From Planctomycetota bacterium (lineage in GTDB: Bacteria > Planctomycetota > SZUA-567 > H5-PLA8): 64,000 bases of DNA. Positions 43,501 through 49,680 of the stretch are shown here, piece after piece. Every line of letters starts with the position of its first letter. The first letter of the stretch is position 1. The notes under the pieces are model-generated. The model worked only from the letters and a program-made list of their open reading frames with translations. It was not told the origin of the DNA and made no database searches. The stretch spans positions 186,001-250,000 of the forward strand of contig JABTUM010000003.1 of assembly GCA_015075375.1 (NCBI GenBank). The letters run 5' to 3'. Made by a program: the position numbers and the translations under genes.

Positions 43501-44633
43501 CGGACCACGATTACGCCGAACCGGGGTTGTACGAAGTGGTCGCGACAGTGACCGACAGCGACGGAAATCAAACCCAAGCCAGCATGTTTGTGGCGGTGAG
43601 CGGCATCTTGAAGTACACGAATCTGAAGGTCGATCAGGCGTCTTATACTTTGAATCACGGCAAGAAAGCGGCCTCCGGCCCCATGGTGGATTCCTGGACG
43701 CTGAAGGGCAAGATCAACGTCCAGGACCTGGTGGCCGCAGGAATGAACCCGGCCAACCTGACCGGTCAGCCATTGACCGCTCGAATCGCAGATGCCGAAA
43801 CGGCGTTGGGCACGCCCACCCGCATCTCGTCCTCCTCGGTTCAATGGCAATCGCCCCGTGGCGCAACACCCACGTTTAAGGCAACCTTCAGCCCGGTAAC
43901 GGGAATCTTTACGCTGACGCTCAGCCAAGTGGACCTAGCGACCGGCCTTGCCGCATACGGCGCCGACAATACAGGTGGGAGTTCCGGCAAGCTGGTCCTG
44001 ACGCCGGTCGAATTGAACCTTGGCCCCTGGACGGGAACGGCCGTACTGGGCACTCGCTATACTCAGACACGCGTTAACGCTTCCGGCAAGGGTGCGTTCA
44101 AGTTGGGCCTTTCGGCGCATCCGTTGCCCAGCGGTCTATTCTTCGTGGACAAACTACAGGTGACTCAGGCGAACCAAGGCGGAGTGCTCAAACAGCGCCT
44201 CAGCATCTCGGCCACCTTCCTGGCCATGCCTCCTGCCAATTTCGACCCTCGCGCGAACAACGCCGGAGCGGTCGTGGAACTGGGCGAATTCAGCGAAACC
44301 GTCGGCGACGGCACCTTGCCCGGAGTGTTCTTTACCTTAAGCAACGGGGATACCTTTACCTATGCAGGCCCGCGCAATGTGCTGCCCGGCGATCCCGTCG
44401 AAGCGGGGGTAATCTCAAGCTTCAAGCTGTCGCGCACCAAAGGCACGCTCACGCTGATGTCCAACTGGACCCCCGTAGGGCCGGGCGATGGCATTTTCGG
44501 TCTGCCTCCCGTCCTCGATGCTCGTAACGACCCGCGCACCCACGCCACCTTTGTGGTGGCCATCGATATGGAGGGCGTGGGCGGCCGACAAACGGTTCGC
44601 TTGATGCGCAGCGGGACGTCCTGGAAGCGTTAA
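31506..44633 (+). CDS. giant exported mosaic protein (LamG, cadherin-like, C-type lectin, Ig-like, PKD)
   Basis: A 4,375-residue exported protein with a signal peptide ending AAFAQ. In order it has: LamG 1, cadherin-like 1, a PA14-like region (LLHLGSTAGKVIVGY), an SbsA-type Ig domain, C-type lectin 1 (GHLATLADAVEDQF to YVCEFD, residues about 640-760), four LamG plus cadherin-like pairs, a sixth LamG with another cadherin-like domain, Ig and LamG 7, an Ig domain, C-type lectin 2 (GHLVTINSAEENAF), IPT-like domains, LamG 8, further Ig domains, two cadherin-like repeats (VLNNDSDLHGG type), one PKD domain (WDFGDGNTSSEQNP, near residue 3990) and a unique C-terminal region of about 350 residues. The cadherin-like repeats have the LANDYD and YKANDG signatures. 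I see no sortase or PEP-CTERM anchor. The likely role is cell-surface carbohydrate or partner binding. Confidence 0.88.
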   Translation: MTPRSPTCSRSIAPLAAVALLACSAAFAQSGPIAHWTFDEGAGTTAADSSGNGHTGTLGGGAEWTTGLIGNALRFAGADEHVAIGMAQLPAPWTFSLFVKREPGSTATSAALLGNSSYEVRLEQYDYTKKVGITGWPSEPDLNYAFNYEAPLNQWVHLAFVCSGTDTSLYVNGLLTGSTTSVIPLPLNTIGRPVNASAMGVLDDLRVYNRALSGSEIFTLASPDPAPPVARDDVYGIVGASQTIGAPGVLANDQDPNLDPFTAVKQSDPAHGTLALYADGSFVYTPTPGYEGADSFTYLARDVDGDSNVASVTLHVGGEPLPAGPVKRLLHLGSTAGKVIVGYPTSGQSILWDFMLFAGYGPEYALQPRPGQSMGMVVATNENPMVWTILDDADGDWVNGVADRYVGYWALYFHVPSARDVRLSGSVDDEAWIWIDGNPAALECAGVFNHTVALDAGWHALLLKHYENTGNDRFSLAFTHLDGSDMTDLRYHMHDVVAPKVTEVWPTHAAANVPPWQDLMVTFREPMNTSLSAEAVASLSGGSFAGSWAWTDNRTLTFTPSALWDPATTYTITLDPDLASDVSGNLLTGQTTFTFTTQARSTPGLASVSPASGWNASAPVGVTLNGVGFLEGAVTHTPGARPFGGHYYRSVMPGTDWQSARSACVASGGHLATLADAVEDQFVWKLGGRMNGWIGIYDPTFTENNQWVTGEPLAYTNWAAGEPANFGEQEPYGVYWWGFHWNDVGSSAASVRPYVCEFDRRVQPQVRLKKAGQPDRVASTVKVVSGVALTFDVDLAGAEPGLWDVELINPDGSLALLAGGFTVTESPTTSDGLLAHWTFDEGTGGTAADSSGNGHTGTLGGGAEWTPGVKGGGLRFAGVDEHVAIDMPQQAYPWTFTLFVKREQGGTASSAALLSNTNYQVQLEQYNNTKKVGITDWPAEPDRNHAFNYSAPFDRWIHLAYVCTGTQTTVYVNGQLVDSTTNVIPLPLTTIGHRADVSPKAILDDLRVFGRALSAGEIAALIGPLPPQAMDDKYSIAEDAPFSAAAPGVLANDYDLNGEVLSAALLAPPSHAQTFALSADGSFSYTPVAGYFGLDSFTYKANDGAEDSATATVTINVGGVVAHWKFDEGAGGTAADSSGNGHTGTLGGGAEWTPGVKGGGLRFAGVDEHVAIDMPHLPHPWTFSLFVKREPGGTASSAALLSSSSYQVQLEQYNHTKKVGITDWPAEPDRNHAFNYTAPFNKWIHLTYVCTGTNTLVYVNGQLVDSTTNLIPLPLTTIGHRADVSPKAVLDDLRVFDRALSPGEVAALIGPLPPQAEPDAYSIPEDAPFSVAAPGVLANDYDLNAEPLSAVLVTSPGHAQAFALNADGSFSYTPVAGYHGFDTFTYRANDGGLDSTPATVTINVSGLLAHWKFDEGTGTTAADSSGNGHTGTLQGGPTWDDGVLDGALRFNGSAKYVQVAPDGLRPAQALTASVWARMEQTHAGENCDFMRMAGNGLVGWLLRWSHQDGRVQLRIDRNSAADVFVVDTQPNSAYLNKWTHFAATYDGVAGVGILYVNGVERKRVTGVPGALEHSDNLYLGGQPYGGHASASGKLDDLRYFDRALSASEVAALIGPLPPQAEDDRYSIAEDAPYLANLPGVLANDYDLNGEALSAALITPPTHAQAFALNADGSFSYTPTAGYRGLDTFTYKANDGAEDSAAATVTINVGGLVAHWKFDDGTGTTALDSSGFNHHGTLTNGPVWTAGVVSGALDFDGSNDHIVAGDILNDLKLPCTFALWFKKDVGSGNSSLLETDGDASTYAGFWIHVAQNRTIEISYGQNSGSGPGARRTKLSPSGAFTEGNWHHLGVVVRGPTDMSLYVNGLDVGGSYSGSGGPLGHNSTPFHVGRKGTQYFPGQLDDVRIYDRALSAADVTELAAMGPPVAQPDSYLVTPDTPFSVPASGVLANDHDAGDATLTAVKDSDPAHGTLTLNADGSFLYTPAPGYTGSDSFTYHAVADSQASEPVTVSFAVGNDVTAGLIGHWKLDEGTGTTAADSSANANHGTLVNGTMWGEGYKDGCLVFDMVNDNVKVPRHTSLEPTTGITVASWANMAFSRSGSYCDLVRKAATIGYLLRWSHGDGRVQWRIDRDAAPDLAAVDLHLNTAYLNQWHHFVGTYDSATGVAILYVDGKEHARATGTPGVLEHSDDLYFSDVRSPGVSAEGSIDDVRVYDRALTGAEVLALSQSAPVAVADGYGVAQSGTLNVSAEEGVLANDRDPNGQGIFALLEGAAPAGLSFQSDGSFTYTPPGGTTGLVTFAYRASDGNLTSTPVSVSIRLDAPLLNVTGLSSAVGFVEAELSREVHAGSVSASSVTVTRAGPDQLFGTADDTLIDGTLQLVGGNKIRFVPDGGVFFDDRYRLCLKSTGPYASAVAQTSAGRDGVVLSSVSPTLAAGPGPLSLTLLGQNIPIFNGSTTALPTVTFDGVDDQFGIPDADTLDVPAITLEAWVQPNTGGWVLSKRSNAPFQWNKFQLTSSSGARFHTVPDAGTPMFDLEHGSDFAYPFGTWQHLAATFQPNPDGNSGIKRLFINGVLQGEEAFPYKLADSSYQMNLGRFQGDNWAGYYKGKMAEVRYWKVARTQAQIRASMFGAVMDPDLIFRYDFNESGPTATDRTGNGHTASSGGGVLFGGAVHVAPLMARLVKGSDEAVCSGAISSDGSTFTCEVDTTVLPSGIYDLEVLEGRSLLLARLARGVLVLSGDGVAASDGGVLDGEYDAALPSGNAEAGGDFVTEFTIDGQTPIVVSTVPANGATGVNQAADIEIEFSEAMNRASVEAAIEVDPAAPYAAEWNGHTLVLRTSTPLAELTEYTVTIGVGAQDLGGTALATPYVFSFTTGQITVTAINPSSSYPGLALSDVRIEGTTFFEGSAEPGPPEAVPFGGHAYLYVAMAATWTTAKANCEALGGHLVTINSAEENAFVASLFSTGKAWIGATDAVLEGAFVWNNGEPVTYTNWYAGEPNNSGNEDYVEMLAGGLWNDRNNLSQGYICEFERAPPTVKLKLGATEIPASRIRFVSESELRVDFSLAGAASGAYDVVVTNPDGGGTGTLPGGFQVLELPQLLTVTPPVADQNATVALTLTGSNLPTWTGTAQGPPSYSTYGVRVTNGSNTVYATGALNVSATTLTCNLNLTGLPLGLYDVTLLSGATALATLPQGLRIIDPALTVTDLAGNALDGEFPGTLGDVQPDGLPSGNGTAGGDFVAYFDLQTSRMQVTALQPAPGAVLPAGPLEILATFAKPLHSESVTTGSFELIRRGPDGTWNSSDDVRIVPAGIQFPAGHQAKLDLTGVPLINDTYRVRLKSSLPSGGMLYLDGSNDHVSIPDSASLQCTEAVTVEAWFRFESGGSQNPRVVSEKSVFPEITTVGTGSSRRIDTNINLQGVGIVRVNGVTLLDAGQWHHAAVTYDRTALKMYLNGVLEGQTAATAPIVVTGNPHVLGRQQGTSNDHFKGHLDEVRFWNRSRTLAEIQADMRRTLNGNELGLVGYWTFDEGTGQALLDRSAHGNHGTLGATSSAASDDPTRGAATTPLDGGVRDSHGNALDGEYPGAGGALPSGDGTAGGDFVAEFVVLSPYPALAAVNLTPGATLSTGPVEILATFTKDLDPATVTAAHAHVLSAGPDGAFGSGDDIQFVPGEVALENGNRIRLDLSNITWSSNFYRLRFMAGGLTDTSGNILDGEYPGLGGAGNPLPTGNGSGGGNSLLGFRINLPPTPAADGFEVDEDSTLYAASVLNNDSDLHGGDPGENNLPLSAELIAGPVHAQAFTFNADGTFTYTPVADYYGSDGFTYSAKDSLGMASAPTAVTLTVNSINDPPIALTDSYELDEDTLLNGSSVLTNDSDLHGGALGENNISLSASLVVGPGHALAFTLNSDGTFQYTPQTDFFGFDSFTYKAVDMLGGASATTTVTLTVLPVEDIPTLTISAGLSSAVEADPGDLLDFIADAADADPDEVFVFHWDFGDGNTSSEQNPDHDYAEPGLYEVVATVTDSDGNQTQASMFVAVSGILKYTNLKVDQASYTLNHGKKAASGPMVDSWTLKGKINVQDLVAAGMNPANLTGQPLTARIADAETALGTPTRISSSSVQWQSPRGATPTFKATFSPVTGIFTLTLSQVDLATGLAAYGADNTGGSSGKLVLTPVELNLGPWTGTAVLGTRYTQTRVNASGKGAFKLGLSAHPLPSGLFFVDKLQVTQANQGGVLKQRLSISATFLAMPPANFDPRANNAGAVVELGEFSETVGDGTLPGVFFTLSNGDTFTYAGPRNVLPGDPVEAGVISSFKLSRTKGTLTLMSNWTPVGPGDGIFGLPPVLDARNDPRTHATFVVAIDMEGVGGRQTVRLMRSGTSWKR
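34010..36350 (+). repeat. 861-bp periodic LamG-cadherin repeats inside the giant gene
   Basis: The same block (GCGGATTCGAGCGGGAACGG onward) starts at 34047, 34908 and 35769, exactly 861 bp (287 codons) apart. The first two units are nearly identical for well over 80 bp at the DNA level, which suggests recent tandem duplication or gene conversion. Another copy of the block is at 31644, and the following LamG unit has the same protein motif after a longer spacing (about 912 bp). Confidence 0.85.
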
Positions 44634-44842
44634 TTCGCTGTGGCCATGCATCTCCTTTCAGTTATCTAAAGCGGTATCCTTTGGTTCGAGGATCGAATCG
44701 ACCTTCCCCGCCCCGTTACGATCGCAACCACGATCCATCAGGCAAGCCACGGCACGCCCTCCGCGCGCTCGGCGAAAATCCAAGTTGAGCGCGTACCGAC
44801 AAGCCCGTAAGTTGAACCTTTGAAACCATCGAGAACTCGAAA

Positions 44843-46333
44843 ATGCCCAGCCTCGAACTGATTCGGCGCGCCCAAGGTCACGCCGGACGGACTGCCTTGG
44901 TCGCATCGGAAGGCGCCTTTACGTATCGAGACCTGTTGGACGCGGCGGCTCGGGTGGCCGGGGCGCTGCGAGGCGGGAGCGGAGACCTGCGCGGTGCGCG
45001 GATTGCTTATCTTGTGCCCTCGGGATTCAAGCATGTTGCGATTCAATGGGGCATCGCTTGGGCGGGCGGCGTAGCGGTTCCGTTGTGCGAGCAGCACCCC
45101 AAGCCCGAATGGCTTTATGCCGCTGGATTGGTTCGTGCTTCGATCGTGATTTCGCATCCGGCAACCGAAGCGGTCTTGCGCGAGGTCGCTCAGGAGATCG
45201 GAGCGTCGTTCTTGAGTACCGACCAGGCCTTGTCCGGGCACCCGGTCACGCAAAGCACCTCCGGTCCTGGCGATCCCGCCATGATTCTGTTTACCAGCGG
45301 CACGACCGGAAAACCAAAAGGTGTGGTGCATACGCATCGCAGCGTGGCGGCTCAGATCGAGACGATGATCGACGCTTGGGGCTGGAGCGCCGACGACCGC
45401 ATCGTTCACGTGCTGCCGCTGCATCATACGCACGGGCTGATTAACGTGCTGAGCTGCGCCCTTTGGACCGGCGCGACCTGCGAAATGCTACCCAAATTCG
45501 ATGCAGGCAAGCTCTGGGACCGGCTCTCCAGCGGCGAAGTCACTGTATTCATGGCCGTCCCGACCATTTACGCGCGCCTGATCAAGGCGTGGGAAGAAGC
45601 CCCGCCGGAACGGCGCGAGGCTTGGTCGGCAGGCGCCCGAAACTTGCGCCTGATGGTCTCGGGCTCCGCGGCCTTACCCGAATCGGTGCTCGAACGCTGG
45701 CGGGAACTGACCGTCCATACGCTGCTCGAGCGCTACGGCATGACCGAAATCGGGATGGCCTTGTCGAATCCTCTCCACGGCGAGCGCCGGCCGGGCCACG
45801 TCGGCGCGCCCATGCCGGGTGTCGAAGTTCGATTGATCGACGAGCAGAACCAGCCCATCGACGAGGACGAGAAGCCGGGTGAGATCCAGGTGCGCGGGCC
45901 CAATCTGTTCAAGGAGTATTGGGAAAACGCCGAAGCGACACGCGCCGCCTTCGCAGAAGGCTGGTTCAAGACAGGCGACATCGCCGTCCGCGATCGCAGC
46001 AGTTTCCGCATTCTCGGCCGCAACAGCGTCGATATCATCAAAACCGGCGGCTATAAAGTTTCGGCGCTGGAGATCGAAAGCGCGTTGCTCCAGCATCCGG
46101 CCATTGCCGAATGCGCCGTTGTGGGCGTGCCCGATCCGGAATGGGGTGAGCGCGTCGGCGCGGCAGCCGTTTTGCGCGCAGGCGCGGTTCTTGATCTCGA
46201 TGCATTGCGCGGCTGGGCCAAAGAGCGCCTTGCCGCTTACAAGGTCCCTTCCCGCTTGCTGCTGGCGGCGGAGCTTCCGCGTAACGCGATGGGGAAATTG
46301 ACGAAGCCCGAAATCGTAAAGCTATTCAAATAA
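44843..46333 (+). CDS. malonyl-CoA synthetase-like AMP-forming acyl-CoA ligase
   Basis: A 496-residue adenylate-forming enzyme that activates a carboxylic acid to its CoA thioester. The AMP-binding motif TSGTTGKPKG starts near residue 152, ERYGMTE near 297 and the closing region contains the hinge and catalytic Lys (RNAMGKLTKPEI). The motifs PLHHTHGL and SVDIIKTGGYKVSALEIE are the ones I associate with malonyl-CoA synthetases (MatB and human ACSF3) rather than with long-chain ligases. The start ATG at 44843 gives a normal N-terminus. It converges with the bifunctional-nuclease gene (9-bp gap). Substrate assignment is by motif only. Confidence 0.8.
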   Translation: MPSLELIRRAQGHAGRTALVASEGAFTYRDLLDAAARVAGALRGGSGDLRGARIAYLVPSGFKHVAIQWGIAWAGGVAVPLCEQHPKPEWLYAAGLVRASIVISHPATEAVLREVAQEIGASFLSTDQALSGHPVTQSTSGPGDPAMILFTSGTTGKPKGVVHTHRSVAAQIETMIDAWGWSADDRIVHVLPLHHTHGLINVLSCALWTGATCEMLPKFDAGKLWDRLSSGEVTVFMAVPTIYARLIKAWEEAPPERREAWSAGARNLRLMVSGSAALPESVLERWRELTVHTLLERYGMTEIGMALSNPLHGERRPGHVGAPMPGVEVRLIDEQNQPIDEDEKPGEIQVRGPNLFKEYWENAEATRAAFAEGWFKTGDIAVRDRSSFRILGRNSVDIIKTGGYKVSALEIESALLQHPAIAECAVVGVPDPEWGERVGAAAVLRAGAVLDLDALRGWAKERLAAYKVPSRLLLAAELPRNAMGKLTKPEIVKLFK

Positions 46334-46342
46334 GCCTGACGC

Positions 46343-46744
46343 TCAGTCGCCTTCGCTGGCCTTACGGATCACGTCTTCCTCGGCAAAGATCGGGCAGCCG
46401 ATCCGGACGGCCAGCGCGATGGCGTCGCTGGGCCGCGCATCGACCTCCACATTCTTTCCATGCTGTTCGATGACCAGCAGCGCATAATAGGTGCCTTCCT
46501 TAAAAGCATTAAGCACAACCTGCCGGAGTTTGCCGCCCAGCGCGTCGATCAGGTTCTGGAGCAAATCGTGGGTCAGGGGGCGTGGAACCTGAAACTCCTT
46601 AATCTTCCGGTCGATCGCCATGGCTTCGTTGTAGCCGATGGAGATCACGAAGACGCGTTCCGTGTGCTTCTCCTTCAGAACAATACTCTGAACGTTGGAA
46701 CCTTCGGTGATTACGACTTGGTAGAGTTCAACCTCGACGAGCAT
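46343..46744 (-). CDS. bifunctional nuclease family protein (DUF151)
   Basis: A 133-residue protein of the bifunctional nuclease (BFN) family, which has reported DNase and RNase activity in plant members; bacterial roles are unclear. The family motifs GYNEAMAIDRKI and RPLTHDLLQNLIDALG are clear, followed by YYALLVI and VDARPSDAIALAVRIGCPIF. I started it at the ATG at 46744 (MLVEVELYQVV), which matches family members; a longer frame upstream is not conserved. It lies downstream of trpD on the same strand. Confidence 0.85.
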   Translation of the reverse strand: MLVEVELYQVVITEGSNVQSIVLKEKHTERVFVISIGYNEAMAIDRKIKEFQVPRPLTHDLLQNLIDALGGKLRQVVLNAFKEGTYYALLVIEQHGKNVEVDARPSDAIALAVRIGCPIFAEEDVIRKASEGD

Positions 46745-46785
46745 GGGGGAGCCACCGGTCCGTTGCGCCGATACGCGCACCCTCG

Positions 46786-46814
46786 AACCTAGCCTCTTGT
46801 CCAGGCAGGGTCAA
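46786..46814 (-). promoter_or_regulatory. candidate promoter for the bifunctional nuclease gene
   Basis: On the minus strand TTGACC (46814-46809) overlaps the trpD stop codon and is followed after 17 nt by TAGGTT (46791-46786, 3/6). The start site would be about 35 nt before the gene. It is a modest match. Confidence 0.3.
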
Positions 46815-47860
46815 GCCGCGCTGAGCGCGGCGAGGCGCTCCAGCGCGCGAAGGGCTTTTCCGCTGTCGATACTGGCCGCGGCCAGGTCCATCCCGGATTT
46901 CCAATCGCCTGCCAGACCCGCCACCTGAGCGGCGGCGGCGGCGTTCAACACGACCACATCCCGGGCCGGACCGGCCTGACCGGACAGCACCGCTCGAATG
47001 GTTGCCGCGCTTTTTTCCGGTCCGTCTACGGCCAGCGCCTCGGCATCCGGGGTCGCGAGGCCCAATGAAGCCGGAATGAACTCTTCTTCCAGAACTTCCC
47101 CGTTGCGCAAGCGGGCGATCAGGCTGGGGCCGAAGGTGGACACCTCATCCAGGTGCCCGGTTCCCCCTGCTCCGGCGCCGCAAACCACCAGTGCATCGGT
47201 GCTGCCCAATTGGGCGAGCACTCGAGCAAAGAGCGCGCAAAGCCGCGGCTCGTAGACGCCCAGGACTTGGCGCTTGGCAAAGGCCGGATTCGAGAGAGGG
47301 CCAAGCAGGTTAAAAACGGTTCGAATGCCCAGCTCGCGCCGTACCGGTGCCGCGTGCTTCATGCCTGGATGGAGCGCGGGGGCGAACAAAAACGCGATAC
47401 CGGCCTCGCGCAGACACTTCTCGACAATCAAGAGCGGTGCGTCGATGTTAACGCCCAACGCCTTGAGGACATCCGCCGAACCGCTGGCGCTGGAAACCGA
47501 TCGATTCCCGTGTTTGGCCACTGGAATGCCCATACCTGCCGCAACCAGGGCCGCAGCCGTAGATATATTAAACGTCCCGCTTGAGTCCCCACCGGTTCCG
47601 CACGTATCCACCGTGCCTTCCGGAGCCTGAACTCGGCGGGCATGCGCTCGCAATACCGCGGCAAAGGCCGCCAGTTCGTGCTCCGTTTCGCCTTTCGCGC
47701 GTAGCGCCGTGAGAAACGCGGCCATACTGGGAGCCGGGAGCCGACCCTCCACCACAGCCGCCATCACCGCTGCGGCGGCGGCTTCGTCCAGGTCAGCGCC
47801 ACGTAGCAGCGTTTCCAGGTAAGGCTTGATGACTAAGGGTTCCTGTGCAGGGCTGTTCAT
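46811..47860 (-). CDS. trpD: anthranilate phosphoribosyltransferase
   Basis: TrpD transfers phosphoribose from PRPP to anthranilate, the second step of tryptophan synthesis. The 349-residue protein is full length. The PRPP and Mg signature DTCGTGGDSSGTFNIST is near residue 85, followed by PVAKHGNRSVSSASGSADVL and, further on, GPLSNPA and GAGGTGHLDEVS. It starts at the ATG at 47860. No other trp gene is next to it, so it stands alone, divergent from the isoprenoid locus with a 148-bp shared upstream region that has a TAGAAT -10-like box (47895-47890) on its own strand but no clear -35. Confidence 0.95.
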   Translation of the reverse strand: MNSPAQEPLVIKPYLETLLRGADLDEAAAAAVMAAVVEGRLPAPSMAAFLTALRAKGETEHELAAFAAVLRAHARRVQAPEGTVDTCGTGGDSSGTFNISTAAALVAAGMGIPVAKHGNRSVSSASGSADVLKALGVNIDAPLLIVEKCLREAGIAFLFAPALHPGMKHAAPVRRELGIRTVFNLLGPLSNPAFAKRQVLGVYEPRLCALFARVLAQLGSTDALVVCGAGAGGTGHLDEVSTFGPSLIARLRNGEVLEEEFIPASLGLATPDAEALAVDGPEKSAATIRAVLSGQAGPARDVVVLNAAAAAQVAGLAGDWKSGMDLAAASIDSGKALRALERLAALSAA

Positions 47861-48008
47861 TGTGCATACACCTCAGGTCGCATGGGTTCATTCTAGCGAA
47901 ACATTTCCAGGGGTGCATGACATCTGGCGTATACAGCCTAAGTCCGCAATACTGTGGACGCTGGATAAACCGGACCGATCAGGTACAGTTTAGGGTTGCA
48001 TCGCGAGA

Positions 48009-48473
48009 ATGGCCGGAGTCTCTGTGGACGACGAAGCGCTCGTATTCGATATGGGCCTTTTCCCAGCGGTGCTGCCGGTGCGGCTGCGATACTCGGAGAT
48101 TCACTTTTGGTTCGATGTTCGGGAGCATCGAACGCGGTGCGGTTTGACCAGTTACGCGATGCGGCTCCTGGATGACGTGTTCAGACTGGACTGGAAGGTA
48201 ACCGTGGGCCAGGACCTACGCGAGGCCGATCCACTGGGCGAGATTGAAAGCACCAAGGCCAGTTCGGAGTTGTACGCGCCCATGACCGGGCGACTGGCGG
48301 CGATCAACCGCGAAGTGGTTGCGAACCCAAGGCGGCTGACGGTGGATCCGTATGCCGAGTGGCTGCTGGAGTTCGAAGGGCGGCCCGAGCAGGATTTGGA
48401 TGCCGCCCGGTACCGGGATTACCTCGCCGCGACGTGGGAGGAGACTCAGCGGCTGCTCAAGGGGCAGGCGTAG
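48009..48473 (+). CDS. H-protein-like lipoyl carrier protein
   Basis: A 154-residue lipoyl-domain protein of the glycine-cleavage H-protein family. The lipoylation site is intact: Lys83 within IESTKASSELYAPMTGRL, matching the ESxKAxxxLYAP signature of GcvH. The N-terminal part differs from ordinary GcvH, with a run of aromatic and charged residues (SEIHFWFDVREHRTR). No gcvT or gcvP is nearby. It is the first gene of a packed cluster with a G3E GTPase, ferredoxin, radical SAM enzyme and isoprenoid enzymes. Some H-protein relatives work outside glycine cleavage, as sulfur carriers or lipoate donors, so a carrier role in this pathway is plausible but inferred. Confidence 0.85.
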   Translation: MAGVSVDDEALVFDMGLFPAVLPVRLRYSEIHFWFDVREHRTRCGLTSYAMRLLDDVFRLDWKVTVGQDLREADPLGEIESTKASSELYAPMTGRLAAINREVVANPRRLTVDPYAEWLLEFEGRPEQDLDAARYRDYLAATWEETQRLLKGQA

Positions 48474-48489
48474 CGGTTGGAGGCAGGGC

Positions 48490-49680
48490 ATGGCGGTCCG
48501 CGTGATATTGGTGGGCGGATTCCTTGGCGCGGGCAAGACGACCTTGCTCCGGCAAGCCGGGCGTCGCCTTATGTCGCGCGGGCTTAAAGTAGCGATGGTC
48601 ACCAACGACCAAGCCGCCGACTTGGTGGACACCGAGACGCTGCGGCGCGAGGGGTTTGGCGTTGAAGAGGTCAGCGGCGGATGCTTCTGCTGCCGGTTTC
48701 GCGACTTGGCCGATGCCGGCGCGCGACTGTTTGAACGCCACGCGCCCGATGTGCTGCTTTGCGAGCCGGTGGGAAGCTGTACGGACTTGGCAGCCACGGT
48801 GCTGCGGCCGCTGGCGCATTTTCTGAAGGACCGCTATACGATCGCTCCGTACACGGTGCTGGTTGATCCCGAACGGCTGGCCGGCTTGCTGGAGCCTGGT
48901 CCGCACCATCCATTCTCGGAGAAGGTGCGCTACATCTTCTCGAAGCAATTGGAAGAAGCCGACACGATCGCACTGAACAAGTCCGACGCGTTGCCGGCGC
49001 CGGAGCGATCCGCGCTTCACGATCGACTGGGCCAGCTTTTCCCGAGTGCGCAGGTTCGAGCGTTCTCGGCGTTGAACGGCGACGGGCTGGATGCCTGGCT
49101 GGACGAAATGCTTTCCGAGCGCCCCTCCGCGCGGCAGGCGATTCATGTGGACTACGATGTGTATGCCGAAGGCGAGGCCGAGCTAGGCTGGCTGAACGCG
49201 GCCGTTCGGCTCCACGCGACCGAAGAGCGGGCGTGGAAGCCCGTATGCCTGGATCTACTCCGCGCGTTGAAGGATGCTTTTGCCGCTAGCGGGGCCGAGG
49301 TGGCGCACGTGAAGTTGTCGCTCACTGCGCCCGGGCACGCGTTGATCGGGAATTTGACCAGCAATCGTGGAACGCCTTTCCTCTTGGTTCAAGGCACTTC
49401 GGAAGAGCCCTCGAGGAAAGCCCTGTTGATTCTGAATGCCCGAGTGCACATGGCTCCCGCAGAACTGGAAGGAGCGGTGCGAGACGTGCTGACGCGCGCC
49501 TCGACATCGGGCCTGAGCGTCGCGACGGAGCGCTTGGAATGTTTCAGCCCGGGCCGGCCGGTTCCGCAGCATCGCCTGCCGCTGCCGGAAGCGTGCACGG
49601 TCGGCGCCGAGAATCCGTGCCAGATTTTGCGCGATGTATTCAAGCCCAAGCGCGGGCCCACTCAGGGAGATCGGCCATGA
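48490..49680 (+). CDS. G3E family (CobW-type) metallochaperone GTPase
   Basis: A 396-residue GTPase of the G3E family (COG0523), members of which deliver metals to metalloproteins. The P-loop GGFLGAGKT spans residues 9-17 and the family metal-binding motif CFCC spans residues 65-68. The guanine-specificity motif NKSD is near residue 163. The ATG at 48490 follows a GGAGGC ribosome binding site and lies 16 bp after the H-protein-like gene. Its end overlaps the ferredoxin gene by 4 bp (ATGA). The context suggests it helps mature an Fe-S or other metal enzyme of the cluster; this is inference. Confidence 0.87.
   Translation: MAVRVILVGGFLGAGKTTLLRQAGRRLMSRGLKVAMVTNDQAADLVDTETLRREGFGVEEVSGGCFCCRFRDLADAGARLFERHAPDVLLCEPVGSCTDLAATVLRPLAHFLKDRYTIAPYTVLVDPERLAGLLEPGPHHPFSEKVRYIFSKQLEEADTIALNKSDALPAPERSALHDRLGQLFPSAQVRAFSALNGDGLDAWLDEMLSERPSARQAIHVDYDVYAEGEAELGWLNAAVRLHATEERAWKPVCLDLLRALKDAFAASGAEVAHVKLSLTAPGHALIGNLTSNRGTPFLLVQGTSEEPSRKALLILNARVHMAPAELEGAVRDVLTRASTSGLSVATERLECFSPGRPVPQHRLPLPEACTVGAENPCQILRDVFKPKRGPTQGDRP

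Noticed and set aside
47861..48008. Divergent region between trpD and the isoprenoid cluster searched for a promoter and for a copy of the Rrf2 palindrome
   Set aside because: A TAGAAT box on the trpD strand has no matching -35 and no copy of the palindrome is present, so no cluster promoter is called.
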